Origin: CAVQEG01 sp963711465 | GTDB lineage: Bacteria > Bacteroidota > Ignavibacteria > OLB7 | Direction of reading: 5' to 3' | DNA: 64,000 nt | Assembly: GCA_963711465.1 (NCBI GenBank) | Contig: CAVQEG010000001.1 | Location: 992,001-1,056,000 of the forward strand | Shown here: positions 18,061 to 26,966 of the stretch, piece by piece | Layout: every line of letters starts with the position of its first letter | Position numbering within the stretch: position 1 is the stretch's first letter | Notes under the pieces: model-generated | Database searches by the model: none | Told to the model about the DNA's origin: nothing | The model's input: only the letters and a program-made list of their open reading frames with translations | Translations under genes and position numbers: made by a program

Positions 18061-21033
18061 TCAGGATTCAGCGGTACCGCCCCGACCACGCTTGCGACCT
18101 GCAGCCGCGGGCGCTTTCGCCTTCGTGCGCTTCACCGGGCGCGATGAGGCGCCACCCGATGCAGCAAGCAGCGGACGCAGGTGGGTGCCGGTATGCGACG
18201 CGTCGCACTCGGCGACGACTTCCGGTGGTCCCTCGACGACCAGGCTGCCGCCTGCCTCGCCCGCTTCAGGACCAAGGTCGATCACCCAGTCGGCCGACTT
18301 GATCACGTCGAGATTATGCTCGATCACCACCAGTGAATGCCCGGCCTCGATCAGTGCCTCGAACGTCCGCAGCAACGTCGCGATGTCATCGAAGTGAAGT
18401 CCCGTCGTCGGTTCATCGAGAATGAACAGCGTGTGCTCCGCGGCAGGCGAATGCAGACTCGAAGCGAGCTTGATCCGCTGCGCCTCCCCTCCGGAGAGCG
18501 TCGTGGCCGGCTGCCCGAGCCGGATGTAACCGAGCCCGACGTCGTGCAGCGGCTGCAGTCGGCTGGTCACACGCGTTTCACCGGCAAAGAACTCGAGCGC
18601 GTCGTCGACGGTCATCTCCAGGACGTCGACCACCGTCCGCCCCCGGAATCGACTCTCGAGCACTTCGGGCTTGTAGCGCCGCCCCTTGCAGACGTCGCAG
18701 GTCAGGTACAGGTCGGCGAGAAACTGCATCTCGACTTTCACCACTCCCTCGCCCTGGCATGCCTCGCAGCGTCCACCGGCGACGTTGAATGAGAAGTGGC
18801 CCGGCTTCCAGCCATGCACCCGCGCCACCGGCGTGGCGGCAAACAGATCGCGGATGGCATCGAACGCCTTGACGTAGGTGACCGGGTTGGATCGCGGCGT
18901 TCGTCCGATCGGCGACTGGTCCACCATTTCGACTGCGTCGACCACTTCCTGTCCGGCGATCGAGCGAAGGTGCTTCGGCATCTTCACGCTCGCCCCTTTC
19001 GCGTGTGCCACGGCCGGGTAGAGCACGTCATGCACCAGCGTCGACTTCCCCGAGCCCGAGACGCCGCTCACCACGACGAACATCCCGAGCGGAATCTCGA
19101 CGTCGATTCCCTTGAGGTTGTGCTCACTTGCGCCTTCGAGTCGAATGCGGCTCTCGCCCGGACGGCGACGCTTCGCAGGCACCGGAATCGACTTGCGATT
19201 GGAGAGGTAGGCGCCGGTCAGCGAGGATTCGTCGGCGAGCATCTCTTCGACCGAACCATTGAAGACGATCTCACCGCCATTCTCACCCGCCCGCGGCCCG
19301 AGGTCGACCACGACGTCCGCGCTGCGAATGATGTCCGGGTCGTGCTCGACGACGATTACCGTGTTGCCGAGGTCGCGCAGTGACCGGAGAATGCGCACCA
19401 GCCGCTCGGTGTCGCGCGCGTGAAGGCCGATCGACGGTTCATCGAGCACGTACATGGCGCCGACCAGCGACGAGCCGATCGACGTCGCCAGGTTGATCCG
19501 CTGCGACTCGCCTCCCGAGAGCGTGTGACTCAGACGATCGAGTCGCAGGTACCCGAGTCCGACCTCGTCGAGGTAGTGCAGCCGGCGCGTGATCTCATCC
19601 ATGATCCGGTGCGCCACGTCCACCTCGTAGTCGCTCATCTGCAGCGCATCGAACCACACCCTCGCATCAGAAATCGTCATCGACACGATCTCCGGGATCG
19701 ACTGCCCGTGGACGAACACCCGTGTGGCTGATGTCCGCAGACGGGACCCCCGACAGCGTGGACAGGTGGTGTAGCCACGGAATCGCGAGAGGAACACCCG
19801 GTAGTGCATCTTGTAGGTCTGCTCCTCGATCACCTTGAAGAACCCGTCGATGCCGATGTACTTGCCGAACCCCTTCATCACCACCTCGAGCTCCCGCTCG
19901 TCGAGCTGAGCAAACGGTACGTCGATCCGAAGCTTCGCCTCGCGAGCGACTTCGACCAGACGACGCTGGTGTTCTGAGTGCTTCGGTGTGGAAAACGCCG
20001 CGATCGCACCGGAGCGCAGCGTCTTGGTCCGATCCGGAATCACCAGATCCATGTCGATTCCGATCGCCTTGCCGAATCCCTGGCACTCCGGGCAGGCGCC
20101 GAACGGATTGTTGAAGCTGAAGAGCTTCGGCTGCGGTTCCTCGTACCTGATTCCGCATCCGGCACACTCGTAGCGTGTCGAGAAGTGGCGGCGCTCCCCT
20201 CCCGGCACCATCTGCACGATCGCTCGGCCGTCACCCTCGCGGAATACCGTCTCGGCGGAGTCCGCGATCCGCGTCATCACCTCCGCGTCGTCACGCACCA
20301 CAAGCCGGTCGACCAGCACAAATACATCCTCCTTCCTCACCTCCTCCGGAGTCGTTTCGTTGAGGTCCACGATCTCGTCGGACTCGCCGATGACGATGCG
20401 GAAGAACCCCTTTTCACGGAGGTTGTCGAACTCGTCCTGGAGCGACCGCTGATCGTGTGCGTGCATCGGGAAGAGCATGTACAGCCGCGTTCCCTCCGGC
20501 AGCTCGGCCAGCGCGCGCTGCACCGTCCGTGGCGTATCCTTGACCACCTCGAGGTCGCAGTTGCGGCAGTAGGTGTGGCCGATGCGTGCAAACAGCAGGC
20601 GGAGGTAATCGTAGACTTCGGTGGTTGTGCCGACTGTCGAACGGGGATTGCGGGCGATCGTCTTCTGCTCGATTGCAATCGCCGGCGCAAGTCCCGTGAT
20701 GCTTTCGACGTCCGGCTTGGCCATTCGCGCGAGGAACTGCCGCGCGTACGCCGAAAGACTCTCGACGTAGCGTCGCTGCCCCTCGGCATAAATAGTGTCG
20801 AATGCAAGCGACGATTTGCCGGAGCCGGAGACGCCGCCGAAGACGATCAGCCGATTGCGCGGCAGCTCGAGCGATACGTTGCGGAGGTTATGAACGTTTG
20901 CGTGGCGGATCGCCAGCGTCCGCCGCGGATCCGGATGCGGTGCCGCGCTGGCGACCGACGACGCACCCGCGGTAATGCGGGAATCGGCGCTGGCACGCTC
21001 CTCCTTCCGCGATCTGCTCGAACGCTTGCTCAT
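18061..21033 (-). CDS. uvrA: Excinuclease ABC subunit A
   Basis: A 990-residue damage-recognition ATPase of nucleotide excision repair, loaded with UvrB on damaged DNA. There are two ABC ATPase modules. The first has GGVSGSGKSSLAFDTIYAEG, the UvrB-binding region, zinc-finger cysteines in YECAGCGIRY...CPECQGFG, signature LSGGESQRINLA and YVLDEPSIGLHARD. The second has VSGVSGSGKSTLVHDVLYP, zinc module CEACQGEG...CDVCKGRR, LSGGEAQRIKLA and FILDEPTTGLH. All catalytic motifs are intact. An unusual basic N-terminal extension (about 37 residues) and a lysine/arginine-rich C-terminal tail (about 25 residues) flank the conserved core and may add DNA contacts. It is divergent from the lat leader and ends 56 bp before the polysaccharide operon on the same strand. 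Confidence 0.98.
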   Translation of the reverse strand: MSKRSSRSRKEERASADSRITAGASSVASAAPHPDPRRTLAIRHANVHNLRNVSLELPRNRLIVFGGVSGSGKSSLAFDTIYAEGQRRYVESLSAYARQFLARMAKPDVESITGLAPAIAIEQKTIARNPRSTVGTTTEVYDYLRLLFARIGHTYCRNCDLEVVKDTPRTVQRALAELPEGTRLYMLFPMHAHDQRSLQDEFDNLREKGFFRIVIGESDEIVDLNETTPEEVRKEDVFVLVDRLVVRDDAEVMTRIADSAETVFREGDGRAIVQMVPGGERRHFSTRYECAGCGIRYEEPQPKLFSFNNPFGACPECQGFGKAIGIDMDLVIPDRTKTLRSGAIAAFSTPKHSEHQRRLVEVAREAKLRIDVPFAQLDERELEVVMKGFGKYIGIDGFFKVIEEQTYKMHYRVFLSRFRGYTTCPRCRGSRLRTSATRVFVHGQSIPEIVSMTISDARVWFDALQMSDYEVDVAHRIMDEITRRLHYLDEVGLGYLRLDRLSHTLSGGESQRINLATSIGSSLVGAMYVLDEPSIGLHARDTERLVRILRSLRDLGNTVIVVEHDPDIIRSADVVVDLGPRAGENGGEIVFNGSVEEMLADESSLTGAYLSNRKSIPVPAKRRRPGESRIRLEGASEHNLKGIDVEIPLGMFVVVSGVSGSGKSTLVHDVLYPAVAHAKGASVKMPKHLRSIAGQEVVDAVEMVDQSPIGRTPRSNPVTYVKAFDAIRDLFAATPVARVHGWKPGHFSFNVAGGRCEACQGEGVVKVEMQFLADLYLTCDVCKGRRYKPEVLESRFRGRTVVDVLEMTVDDALEFFAGETRVTSRLQPLHDVGLGYIRLGQPATTLSGGEAQRIKLASSLHSPAAEHTLFILDEPTTGLHFDDIATLLRTFEALIEAGHSLVVIEHNLDVIKSADWVIDLGPEAGEAGGSLVVEGPPEVVAECDASHTGTHLRPLLAASGGASSRPVKRTKAKAPAAAGRKRGRGGTAES

Positions 21034-21091
21034 GACGGGAGCCCCGCGGCGATGGCGGGTGGTTGGACGTCGTAGGGAATGCGAAAACTCT

Positions 21092-21099
21092 CAAACTAA
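21092..21099 (-). promoter_or_regulatory. Putative -7 promoter element (TTAGTTTG) for uvrA
   Basis: TTAGTTTG on the minus strand differs from TAnnTTTG at one position and lies about 58 nt before the uvrA ATG, in the divergent uvrA/lat spacer. The predicted start of transcription would be near 21085. This is a pattern match only. Confidence 0.35.
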
Positions 21100-21199
21100 C
21101 CACACCGCCCTACGTCGGGCAACCCCTCAGGACCGCCCGGTCGGCATCCGAGGTCGCCGCTTCGCAACCCCGCACAGAGACGCATTGCCGCCTCGCCCG

Positions 21200-21207
21200 T
21201 ATATTTG
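21200..21207 (+). promoter_or_regulatory. Putative -7 promoter element TATATTTG for the lat leader
   Basis: TATATTTG is an exact match to the Bacteroidota -7 consensus TAnnTTTG. With the usual spacing, transcription would begin at about 21212-21214, i.e. at or next to the ATG of the small frame at 21214, leaving a leader of about 300 nt before lat. No TTG is found at the ideal distance upstream (the nearest is 12 nt before the element). Confidence 0.45.
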
Positions 21208-21213
21208 AGGACG

Positions 21214-21354
21214 ATGAGAATTCGCACGCTCACATCGAGCAAGCTGATCGCCGGTGTCGGCACGATTCGGGGCACGTCGTTCCTGTCGCTGTTCGTCTCG
21301 GTCGTTCCACTTCGCCACTGGCGTGCTGCACTGCGCAGCACGCCGTCGTCGTAG
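21214..21354 (+). CDS. Possible 46-residue leader peptide upstream of lat
   Basis: A short frame from ATG (21214) to TAG (21354), beginning MRIRTLTSSKLIAGVGTIRG. It has a central hydrophobic stretch (FLSLFVSVVPL) and a basic end. The ATG sits 7 nt after a perfect TATATTTG element, so if translated it may be leaderless. The last third of the frame forms the left and right arms of the stem-loop at 21320-21344, so ribosome movement could affect folding. No family is recognised, and chance occurrence is quite possible in GC-rich DNA. Confidence 0.25.
   Translation: MRIRTLTSSKLIAGVGTIRGTSFLSLFVSVVPLRHWRAALRSTPSS
21320..21344 (+). other. Strong stem-loop in the lat leader
   Basis: GGCGTGCTGC, a 5-nt loop ACTGC, then GCAGCACGCC: a perfect 10-bp GC-rich stem. 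No T-tract follows, so it is not an ordinary intrinsic terminator. It lies 170 nt before the lat ATG within the presumed leader and overlaps the end of the 46-codon frame. Confidence 0.6.
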
Positions 21355-21513
21355 TGCGCTGCTGAATCGCCCCGGCACCAGCAGGTTCACCTGATGAACC
21401 GTCCTGCGCCGGCCGCGATTCCCGATGCTTCCGCCGGTGGGGTCCCACCACGATCGACGTTCTCCGTTCACAGCGCCAACTCACCGTTCCGACCGAATTC
21501 TCCGAGGCATTTC

Positions 21514-22980
21514 ATGCGTACCCATCAGATTCAGCATCCCGATACTTCGTCCAATGGCAGCGGCCCGGCCGCGCACCACACCGATATCCCCGTTCACATC
21601 GACGCCGATCACGTCCACCAGACCCTGCGACGCCACATGCTCGCCGACGGCTACGGAATCGTCCTCGATCTTGCCAACAGTGGTGGTGGCTACCTGGTCG
21701 ACGCTCGAAACGGCAAACGCTACCTCGACTTCTTCACGTTCTTCGCATCCAACCCGATCGGCCTGAACAATCCCGGGATGAACACACCGGAGTTCGTCGA
21801 GAAGCTCGGTCACGTTGCCCTGCAGAAGCCGTCAAGTTCGGACATGTATACCGTTGAGATGGCCGAGTTCGTCGAGACGTTCTTCCGCGTCGCCGTGCCG
21901 GCCCGCTACAAGTACGGCTTCTTCATCGAAGGCGGTGCACTTGCCGTTGAGAACGGCCTCAAGGCCGCATTCGACTGGAAGGTCCGCCGGAACTTCGCCA
22001 GGCGAGCGACGGTCGAGAAAGGGCACAAGGTGCTGCACTTCGAGCATGCCTTTCACGGCCGCAGCGGCTACACGCTCAGTCTGACGAATACCGATCCGGC
22101 CAAGACGAAGTACTTCCCGAAGTTCGACTGGCCCCGCGTTCCGGCCCCGGCGGCCATCTACCCGCTGGAGGGCGAGAACCTCGAGGCGACGGTGCGGGCG
22201 GAGCATCGCGCGGTGGCGGCCATCGAGAGGGCATTTGCCGAGAATCCCGATGAGATCGCCTGCATCATCATCGAGCCGATCCAGGGAGAAGGCGGCGACA
22301 ACCACTTCCGTCCCCAATTCCTCCGCGAGCTGCGCCGGCTGGCCGACGAGCATGAGGCGCTGCTGATCTTCGACGAGGTTCAGACCGGTATCGGTCTGAC
22401 CGGCCACATGTGGGCCGCAGAGACCCTCGGGGTCTGGCCGGACATCATCTGCTTCGGCAAGAAGATGCAGGTGTGCGGAATTCTGGCGACCGACAGGATC
22501 GATTCCGTCGAGGAGAACGTCTTTCACACCTCCAGCCGGATCAACTCCACCTGGGGCGGCAATCTCGTCGACATGGTACGCGCGACGCGATTCCTGGAGA
22601 TCATCGACGAGGAATCGCTCGTCGAGAACGCGCATGTGGTCGGCGAGCACCTCCTGGAGCGCGTCGTGGAGCTCTGCTCCGAATTTCCCGACCTGTTGTC
22701 CAATCCACGTGGCCGCGGGCTGATGTGCGCCTTCGACGTGGCGACGCATGCGCTTCGCGCGCGACTTCGCGAACGGATGTTCGAGCATGGCGTGCTGATT
22801 CTCGGCTGTGGCGAGCGGAGCATCCGCTTCCGTCCCCCGCTGGACGTGACCCGCAAGCAAATCGATGAAGGACTTGGTCTGTTGCGTCAGGCAGCGGCAG
22901 AGGTTGCCCCCGCGGTCGGTATCGAGGCAACCGAGTCGACCGATTCATCGACCGAGGAGACGCCGCCGTCAGAGACCTGA
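21514..22980 (+). CDS. lat: L-lysine 6-aminotransferase
   Basis: A 488-residue class III PLP aminotransferase. It moves the epsilon-amino group of lysine to 2-oxoglutarate, giving 2-aminoadipate 6-semialdehyde (cyclising to piperideine-6-carboxylate) and glutamate. Motifs specific for LAT include FFTFFASNPIGLNNPGM, FIEGGALAVENGLKAAFDWK, CIIIEPIQGEGGDNHF, IFDEVQTGIGLTG, the PLP lysine region FGKKMQVCGI (Lys 316/317) and SRINSTWGGNLVDMVRA. The ATG at 21514 is preferred, with GAGG about 8 nt upstream. The C-terminal 30 residues (Glu/Ser/Thr-rich) extend beyond the usual family end. It probably serves lysine catabolism. It is followed after 58 bp by a penicillin-acylase-family gene. Confidence 0.93.
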   Translation: MRTHQIQHPDTSSNGSGPAAHHTDIPVHIDADHVHQTLRRHMLADGYGIVLDLANSGGGYLVDARNGKRYLDFFTFFASNPIGLNNPGMNTPEFVEKLGHVALQKPSSSDMYTVEMAEFVETFFRVAVPARYKYGFFIEGGALAVENGLKAAFDWKVRRNFARRATVEKGHKVLHFEHAFHGRSGYTLSLTNTDPAKTKYFPKFDWPRVPAPAAIYPLEGENLEATVRAEHRAVAAIERAFAENPDEIACIIIEPIQGEGGDNHFRPQFLRELRRLADEHEALLIFDEVQTGIGLTGHMWAAETLGVWPDIICFGKKMQVCGILATDRIDSVEENVFHTSSRINSTWGGNLVDMVRATRFLEIIDEESLVENAHVVGEHLLERVVELCSEFPDLLSNPRGRGLMCAFDVATHALRARLRERMFEHGVLILGCGERSIRFRPPLDVTRKQIDEGLGLLRQAAAEVAPAVGIEATESTDSSTEETPPSET

Positions 22981-23039
22981 GATTCGAGACAGGCAACCCA
23001 TCCCCTTTCGCTCACCTGCCCTGATCAACGTTCGCCTCG

Positions 23040-25619
23040 ATGCGTCGTTTCTCCTGCCTTGGCATCGCGCTCGTCGCCATCACGCTCATCATCGGCGTCG
23101 GCTGGCTCGGCGTTCGAATGGTCAGCAGGTCGTTCGTCCCCGACGGTGAGGCCGAGGGGAGCGTCGACGGGCTCTCATCCGACGTGCGGATCGTCCGCGA
23201 TGGCGATGGCGTTACCTACGTCACGGCGTCCAACGAGCTGGACGCGTACGCGGCGGTCGGGTACGCGCAGGCGCAGGACCGGCTCTGGCAGATGGACCTC
23301 GCCCGTCGTGCCGGAATGGGCCGGCTCTCGGAAATCTTCGGCCGACCGGCGATCGCCTTCGATGCGCTGGCGCGTACGGTCGGATTCCAGCGGATCGCCG
23401 CGCGCATCCTGGCGAAGATGCCGGCCGGAACGCTCCATGCGCTGGAAGCCTACAGCCGTGGCGTCAACGCCTACATCGAGGAGCATCGCGGACGCTATCC
23501 CTTCGAATTCGATGCGATCGGCTATCAGCCCGAACCGTGGACGCCGCTACATTCGGTGCTCATCGCCCGGATGCTGGGATGGGAACTCAACACGTCGTTC
23601 CGCACAGACGTCGTCTTCGGCGAGCTGGCGTATCGCGTCGAACCGGAGAAGCTCGAGGAAATACTTCCGTACTGGCCCACCTACGCGCCGACGATCATTC
23701 CTGGTGGGCAGCGACCGGAATCGCTGCTGCAGCGACTGGAGAACGCGCTCCCACCCGCGCCCCGCACCGAACCACCGAATCTCGATTCACTCGATCGCGA
23801 CACGACCGGCACGTCGACGGACCGTTCGGCATGGCTCGGACCGTTGAATCGACTCGACGCCGTGGTCTCGCTCGATCGGTCGATGCGCCGGTTCCTCGGA
23901 ATGGACGGATCGCTGATCGGTTCGAACGCCTGGGCGGTGTCGGGATCCAAGACTGCCACGGGCCGAGCGATGCTCGCGAACGATCCGCACCTGGGCTACA
24001 CGGCGCCAAGCCGGTGGTACCAGGTGGTGCTCCACATCGGGAAGCACTGGATCGCGGGCGTGAGCATTCCCGGAGCGCCGTTTGTCATCGCCGGCCGCAA
24101 CGACGACATCGCATGGGGTCTGACGAGCATGCAGGCCGACCAGACCGACTTCTACGTCGAGCGTCTTGATTCGTCGAAGTCGAAGATGCTGCACGATGGC
24201 CGCTGGGAACCGCTGACGATCGTACGCGATACCATTCGCGTACGCGACTCGGCATCGGTGCCGATCGTCGTTCGCATCGGTCGGCACGGACCGTTGATCA
24301 GCGACGTGCATCCGTATGCCACCGCCTACGAGCACCCCGTGAGCGACCCGCCGGTGGACTCCACCGGCGCGCTTGCGAGTGAGGCGGTCTCGATGCGTTG
24401 GGCGGGACGCGACGTCACGCAGGAAATGGCGGCGTTCAAGGGTATCAACGAGGCGCGGACACTCTCGCAATTCGTTGCGGCAGCTCGACTCGGCGGCGTG
24501 CCGGCGCTCGGTCTGGTCTACGCCGACCGAAGCGACAACATTGCGTTCGTTCCATCGGCCCGGATACCGGTGCGGGGCGAGGCCGATCCCAATCGTCCCA
24601 ATCCCGGCTGGGAGAGCAGGTTCAACTGGAAGGGCGTCTATCCGATGGAGCGGCTTCCGGTGCAGAAGAACCCCGCCCGCGGATACGTGGCGATGGCGAA
24701 CAACCGGATTGCGAACGACCTGCCGTTCTTCGTCAGCGATCTGTGGGACGATCCGTCGCGGGCGATCCGACTGGACGAGCTGCTTTCGACGACGGGCGGA
24801 CTTTCACAGATCGACTTCGTGCAGATGCAGAGCGACGAGATCTCGCCGCACATGCGGTACATGGTGGAGTTTCTGTTGCGCGCATTCCCGGACAGTCTTC
24901 GCCAGGGGAAGGCCATCCAGTCGGCGCTGAGCCGGCTGCGACACTGGAGTGGGACGATGCTGGCCGAGTCGCCGGAGGCCGCCATCGCGGCCGTGTGGCT
25001 GCAGCGCGTGATCGAGGCGACCTACCGCGACGAGATGGGTCCGGTGCTTTTCGACCACTACGTCCGCACGTCGCTGCTTCCCATTCGCGCCATCCGCCAC
25101 CACCTGATGACCGACTCGCAGTGGTTCGACGATGTTGAGACACCGAAAGTCGTCGAACACCGCGACGACATTCTGCGGAAGTGTCTCGGCGAGGCGCTCA
25201 ACGACCTTCATGCTCGATTCTCGACCTGGAATTTCGATGCTTGGCACTACGGCGCATTCCACACCCTGACGATTCCCCACCCGCTCGGGTCACAGAAGGC
25301 GATCGCTCCTCTGGTGAACATCGGACCGTTCGACGTCGGCGGCAGTGCGACGACGCTGAACAATGCCGAGTGGAACTTTGCCGATCCCTACTCGGTGGTC
25401 CTCGGACCGTCGATGCGACAGATAGTCGACTTCGCGGACACCGACGCGTTCGTACGAAGTGTGATCACGACCGGGTCGAGCGGACAGCCGCTGAGCCGGT
25501 TCTACAACAACCAGACGGCACTCTTCCGCGCCAACGGGTACCTTTCGCTCCGGCGCCGAATGCCGAGCCGTGGCTCGATATCATCGACGACGACGCTTCA
25601 TCCGTCGTCGGGTGAATGA
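23040..25619 (+). CDS. Penicillin acylase family Ntn hydrolase (membrane/periplasmic)
   Basis: An 859-residue precursor of the penicillin amidase/acyl-homoserine-lactone acylase family. These enzymes cut themselves into alpha and beta chains and hydrolyse amide bonds of acylated amino compounds in the periplasm. A signal anchor lies at about 5-25. The alpha region has GVTYVTASNELDAYAAVGYAQAQDRLWQMDLARR. The autocleavage site is IGSNAWAVSGSKT, with the predicted nucleophile Ser295. Downstream are MLANDPHLGYTAPSRWYQV and AGRNDDIAWGLT. The last 25 residues in this frame (RRRMPSRGSISSTT) look unlike a family C-terminus, while the +1 frame gives PNAEPWLDIIDDD, which suggests a late frameshift or assembly error near 25550. 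The true substrate is unknown. Confidence 0.9.
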   Translation: MRRFSCLGIALVAITLIIGVGWLGVRMVSRSFVPDGEAEGSVDGLSSDVRIVRDGDGVTYVTASNELDAYAAVGYAQAQDRLWQMDLARRAGMGRLSEIFGRPAIAFDALARTVGFQRIAARILAKMPAGTLHALEAYSRGVNAYIEEHRGRYPFEFDAIGYQPEPWTPLHSVLIARMLGWELNTSFRTDVVFGELAYRVEPEKLEEILPYWPTYAPTIIPGGQRPESLLQRLENALPPAPRTEPPNLDSLDRDTTGTSTDRSAWLGPLNRLDAVVSLDRSMRRFLGMDGSLIGSNAWAVSGSKTATGRAMLANDPHLGYTAPSRWYQVVLHIGKHWIAGVSIPGAPFVIAGRNDDIAWGLTSMQADQTDFYVERLDSSKSKMLHDGRWEPLTIVRDTIRVRDSASVPIVVRIGRHGPLISDVHPYATAYEHPVSDPPVDSTGALASEAVSMRWAGRDVTQEMAAFKGINEARTLSQFVAAARLGGVPALGLVYADRSDNIAFVPSARIPVRGEADPNRPNPGWESRFNWKGVYPMERLPVQKNPARGYVAMANNRIANDLPFFVSDLWDDPSRAIRLDELLSTTGGLSQIDFVQMQSDEISPHMRYMVEFLLRAFPDSLRQGKAIQSALSRLRHWSGTMLAESPEAAIAAVWLQRVIEATYRDEMGPVLFDHYVRTSLLPIRAIRHHLMTDSQWFDDVETPKVVEHRDDILRKCLGEALNDLHARFSTWNFDAWHYGAFHTLTIPHPLGSQKAIAPLVNIGPFDVGGSATTLNNAEWNFADPYSVVLGPSMRQIVDFADTDAFVRSVITTGSSGQPLSRFYNNQTALFRANGYLSLRRRMPSRGSISSTTTLHPSSGE

Positions 25620-25767
25620 AATTCGATTGCACCCGTTTCGTCGCCTGCCGGACAGCCGGCGCTCGGAGCGCTTACCACAACCATGACGCGGGCCGCTCCT
25701 ACGGACCTCTCGGCCCTCGGAGCCTCAGGGAACCAACATTGGCAGGAAGAATCGCAAGGACACTACC

Positions 25768-26865
25768 ATGAATGATCGCGTCATCGTCGGGATGTCGGGC
25801 GGCCTCGATTCGTCGGTCGCCGCCGCCCTGCTCAAGGAGCAGGGATACGACGTCATCGGCATCACGATCAAGACATACCGCTATGAGGACGTCGGTGGCA
25901 ACGTCGGCAACGACACCAGCTGCTGTTCGCTCGACGGCATCAACGACGCCCGCCGGGTGGCGGCAACGCTGGGAATTCCACACTACGTCTACGACTTCAC
26001 CGAGGAGTTTCGCGGCGACATCATCGACTACTTCACCGGCGCCTATCTGGCCGGTGATACGCCCAATCCGTGTACGATGTGCAACCGGAAGATCAAATGG
26101 GCGGAGATGATCCGGCGGGCAGACGCGCTCGGCGCCGACTGGATAGCGACAGGGCACTACGCCCGCCTGCGACGCGACCCGGAGACAGGTCGCCACGTGC
26201 TCAGTCGCGGACGCGACACACACAAGGATCAGTCGTATGCGCTCTGGGCCGTCACGCAGGAGTCGCTCGGCAGAACACTGTTCCCCCTCGCAGAGCTCAC
26301 CAAACCGGAGTCGCGCGAGATCGCGCGCAGACATGGTCTGCCCGTTGCAGCGAAGCGTGAGTCGTACGAGATCTGTTTCATTCCCGACAACGACTACCGC
26401 CGATTCCTTCGCGACAACGTCGACGGTCTCGAAGACCGCGTGGCCGGAGGCGACATCGTGCGCGACGGCGAGGTGATCGGCCACCACGACGGCTATCCGT
26501 TCTACACCGTCGGACAGCGTCGCGGACTCGGAATCAGTGCGCCGGAGCCGACATATGTGATCGGCGTCTATCCGGAGACGAACACCGTGGAGGTCGGCAG
26601 CGCCGAGCGTTTGATGAAGCGCGGCCTGCGCGCTGCGTCGGTCAACCTGATCAAGTATGTATCGCTCCGGGAGCCGCGGCGGCTGACGGCGCGGATCCGC
26701 TACAAGGATGACGGCGCGCCGGCGCTCTGCCGCACCAATGACGACGGCACGCTCGAGGTTCGCTTCGAGGAGCCGCGCCGAGCGATCACACGAGGTCAGT
26801 CGGTCGTGCTCTACGACGGAGATGACATCGTCGGTGGCGGCATGATCACCGAGGCCTTCGACTGA
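25768..26865 (+). CDS. mnmA: tRNA-specific 2-thiouridylase
   Basis: A 365-residue cytoplasmic enzyme that inserts sulfur at C2 of the wobble uridine in tRNA-Lys, -Glu and -Gln. It has the PP-loop VGMSGGLDSSVAAALL (about 8-21), TGAYLAGDTPNPCTMCNRKIKW with the first catalytic cysteine, TGHYARL, KDQSYALW, and the second cysteine in RESYEICFIPDNDYRRFL, followed by YTVGQRRGLGI and the C-terminal beta barrel. Both catalytic cysteines are present and the length is normal. It lies in an isolated position, 148 bp after the acylase gene and 101 bp before the MoxR gene, with a weak AAGGA ribosome site before its ATG. Confidence 0.97.
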   Translation: MNDRVIVGMSGGLDSSVAAALLKEQGYDVIGITIKTYRYEDVGGNVGNDTSCCSLDGINDARRVAATLGIPHYVYDFTEEFRGDIIDYFTGAYLAGDTPNPCTMCNRKIKWAEMIRRADALGADWIATGHYARLRRDPETGRHVLSRGRDTHKDQSYALWAVTQESLGRTLFPLAELTKPESREIARRHGLPVAAKRESYEICFIPDNDYRRFLRDNVDGLEDRVAGGDIVRDGEVIGHHDGYPFYTVGQRRGLGISAPEPTYVIGVYPETNTVEVGSAERLMKRGLRAASVNLIKYVSLREPRRLTARIRYKDDGAPALCRTNDDGTLEVRFEEPRRAITRGQSVVLYDGDDIVGGGMITEAFD

Positions 26866-26911
26866 ATCGGCAGCCGGCACGCCGCCCGCACCGAAGGCAT
26901 CGCCGATTGCC

Positions 26912-26919
26912 TATCTTCA
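26912..26919 (+). promoter_or_regulatory. Putative -7 promoter element (TATCTTCA) for the MoxR/VWA pair
   Basis: TATCTTCA matches TAnnTTTG at six of eight positions and lies 47 nt before the MoxR ATG, in the spacer after mnmA. It resembles other elements of the window (TATCTTCG, TATCTTTC). Confidence 0.3.
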
Positions 26920-26966
26920 CGGTTTCCCTTCCGCCTCCCTCCCCGTAGACCATCGACGTACGCTCC

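Larger units (their letters stand above)
21034..21513. other. Divergent spacer between uvrA and lat (480 bp)
   Basis: The only stretch longer than 300 bp without an established gene. From left to right it holds a uvrA promoter-like element (minus, 21092-21099), a perfect TAnnTTTG element (plus, 21200-21207), a 46-codon reading frame (21214-21354) and a strong 10-bp stem-loop (21320-21344). About 150 bp without recognisable structure then run to the lat start. The frame preceding lat is open from 21394, but that extension is rich in Pro/Ser/Arg and not typical of the family, so I treat it as leader. I do not recognise a known riboswitch here. Confidence 0.6.

Noticed and set aside
21320..21344. 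The lat-leader hairpin as an intrinsic terminator
   Set aside because: No T-tract follows the stem, and the same leader must be read through for lat to be expressed from the upstream element.
21514..25619. Possible beta-lactam biosynthesis cluster (LAT plus penicillin acylase)
   Set aside because: No ACV synthetase, isopenicillin N synthase or beta-lactam synthetase genes are near; both genes occur widely in catabolic settings.
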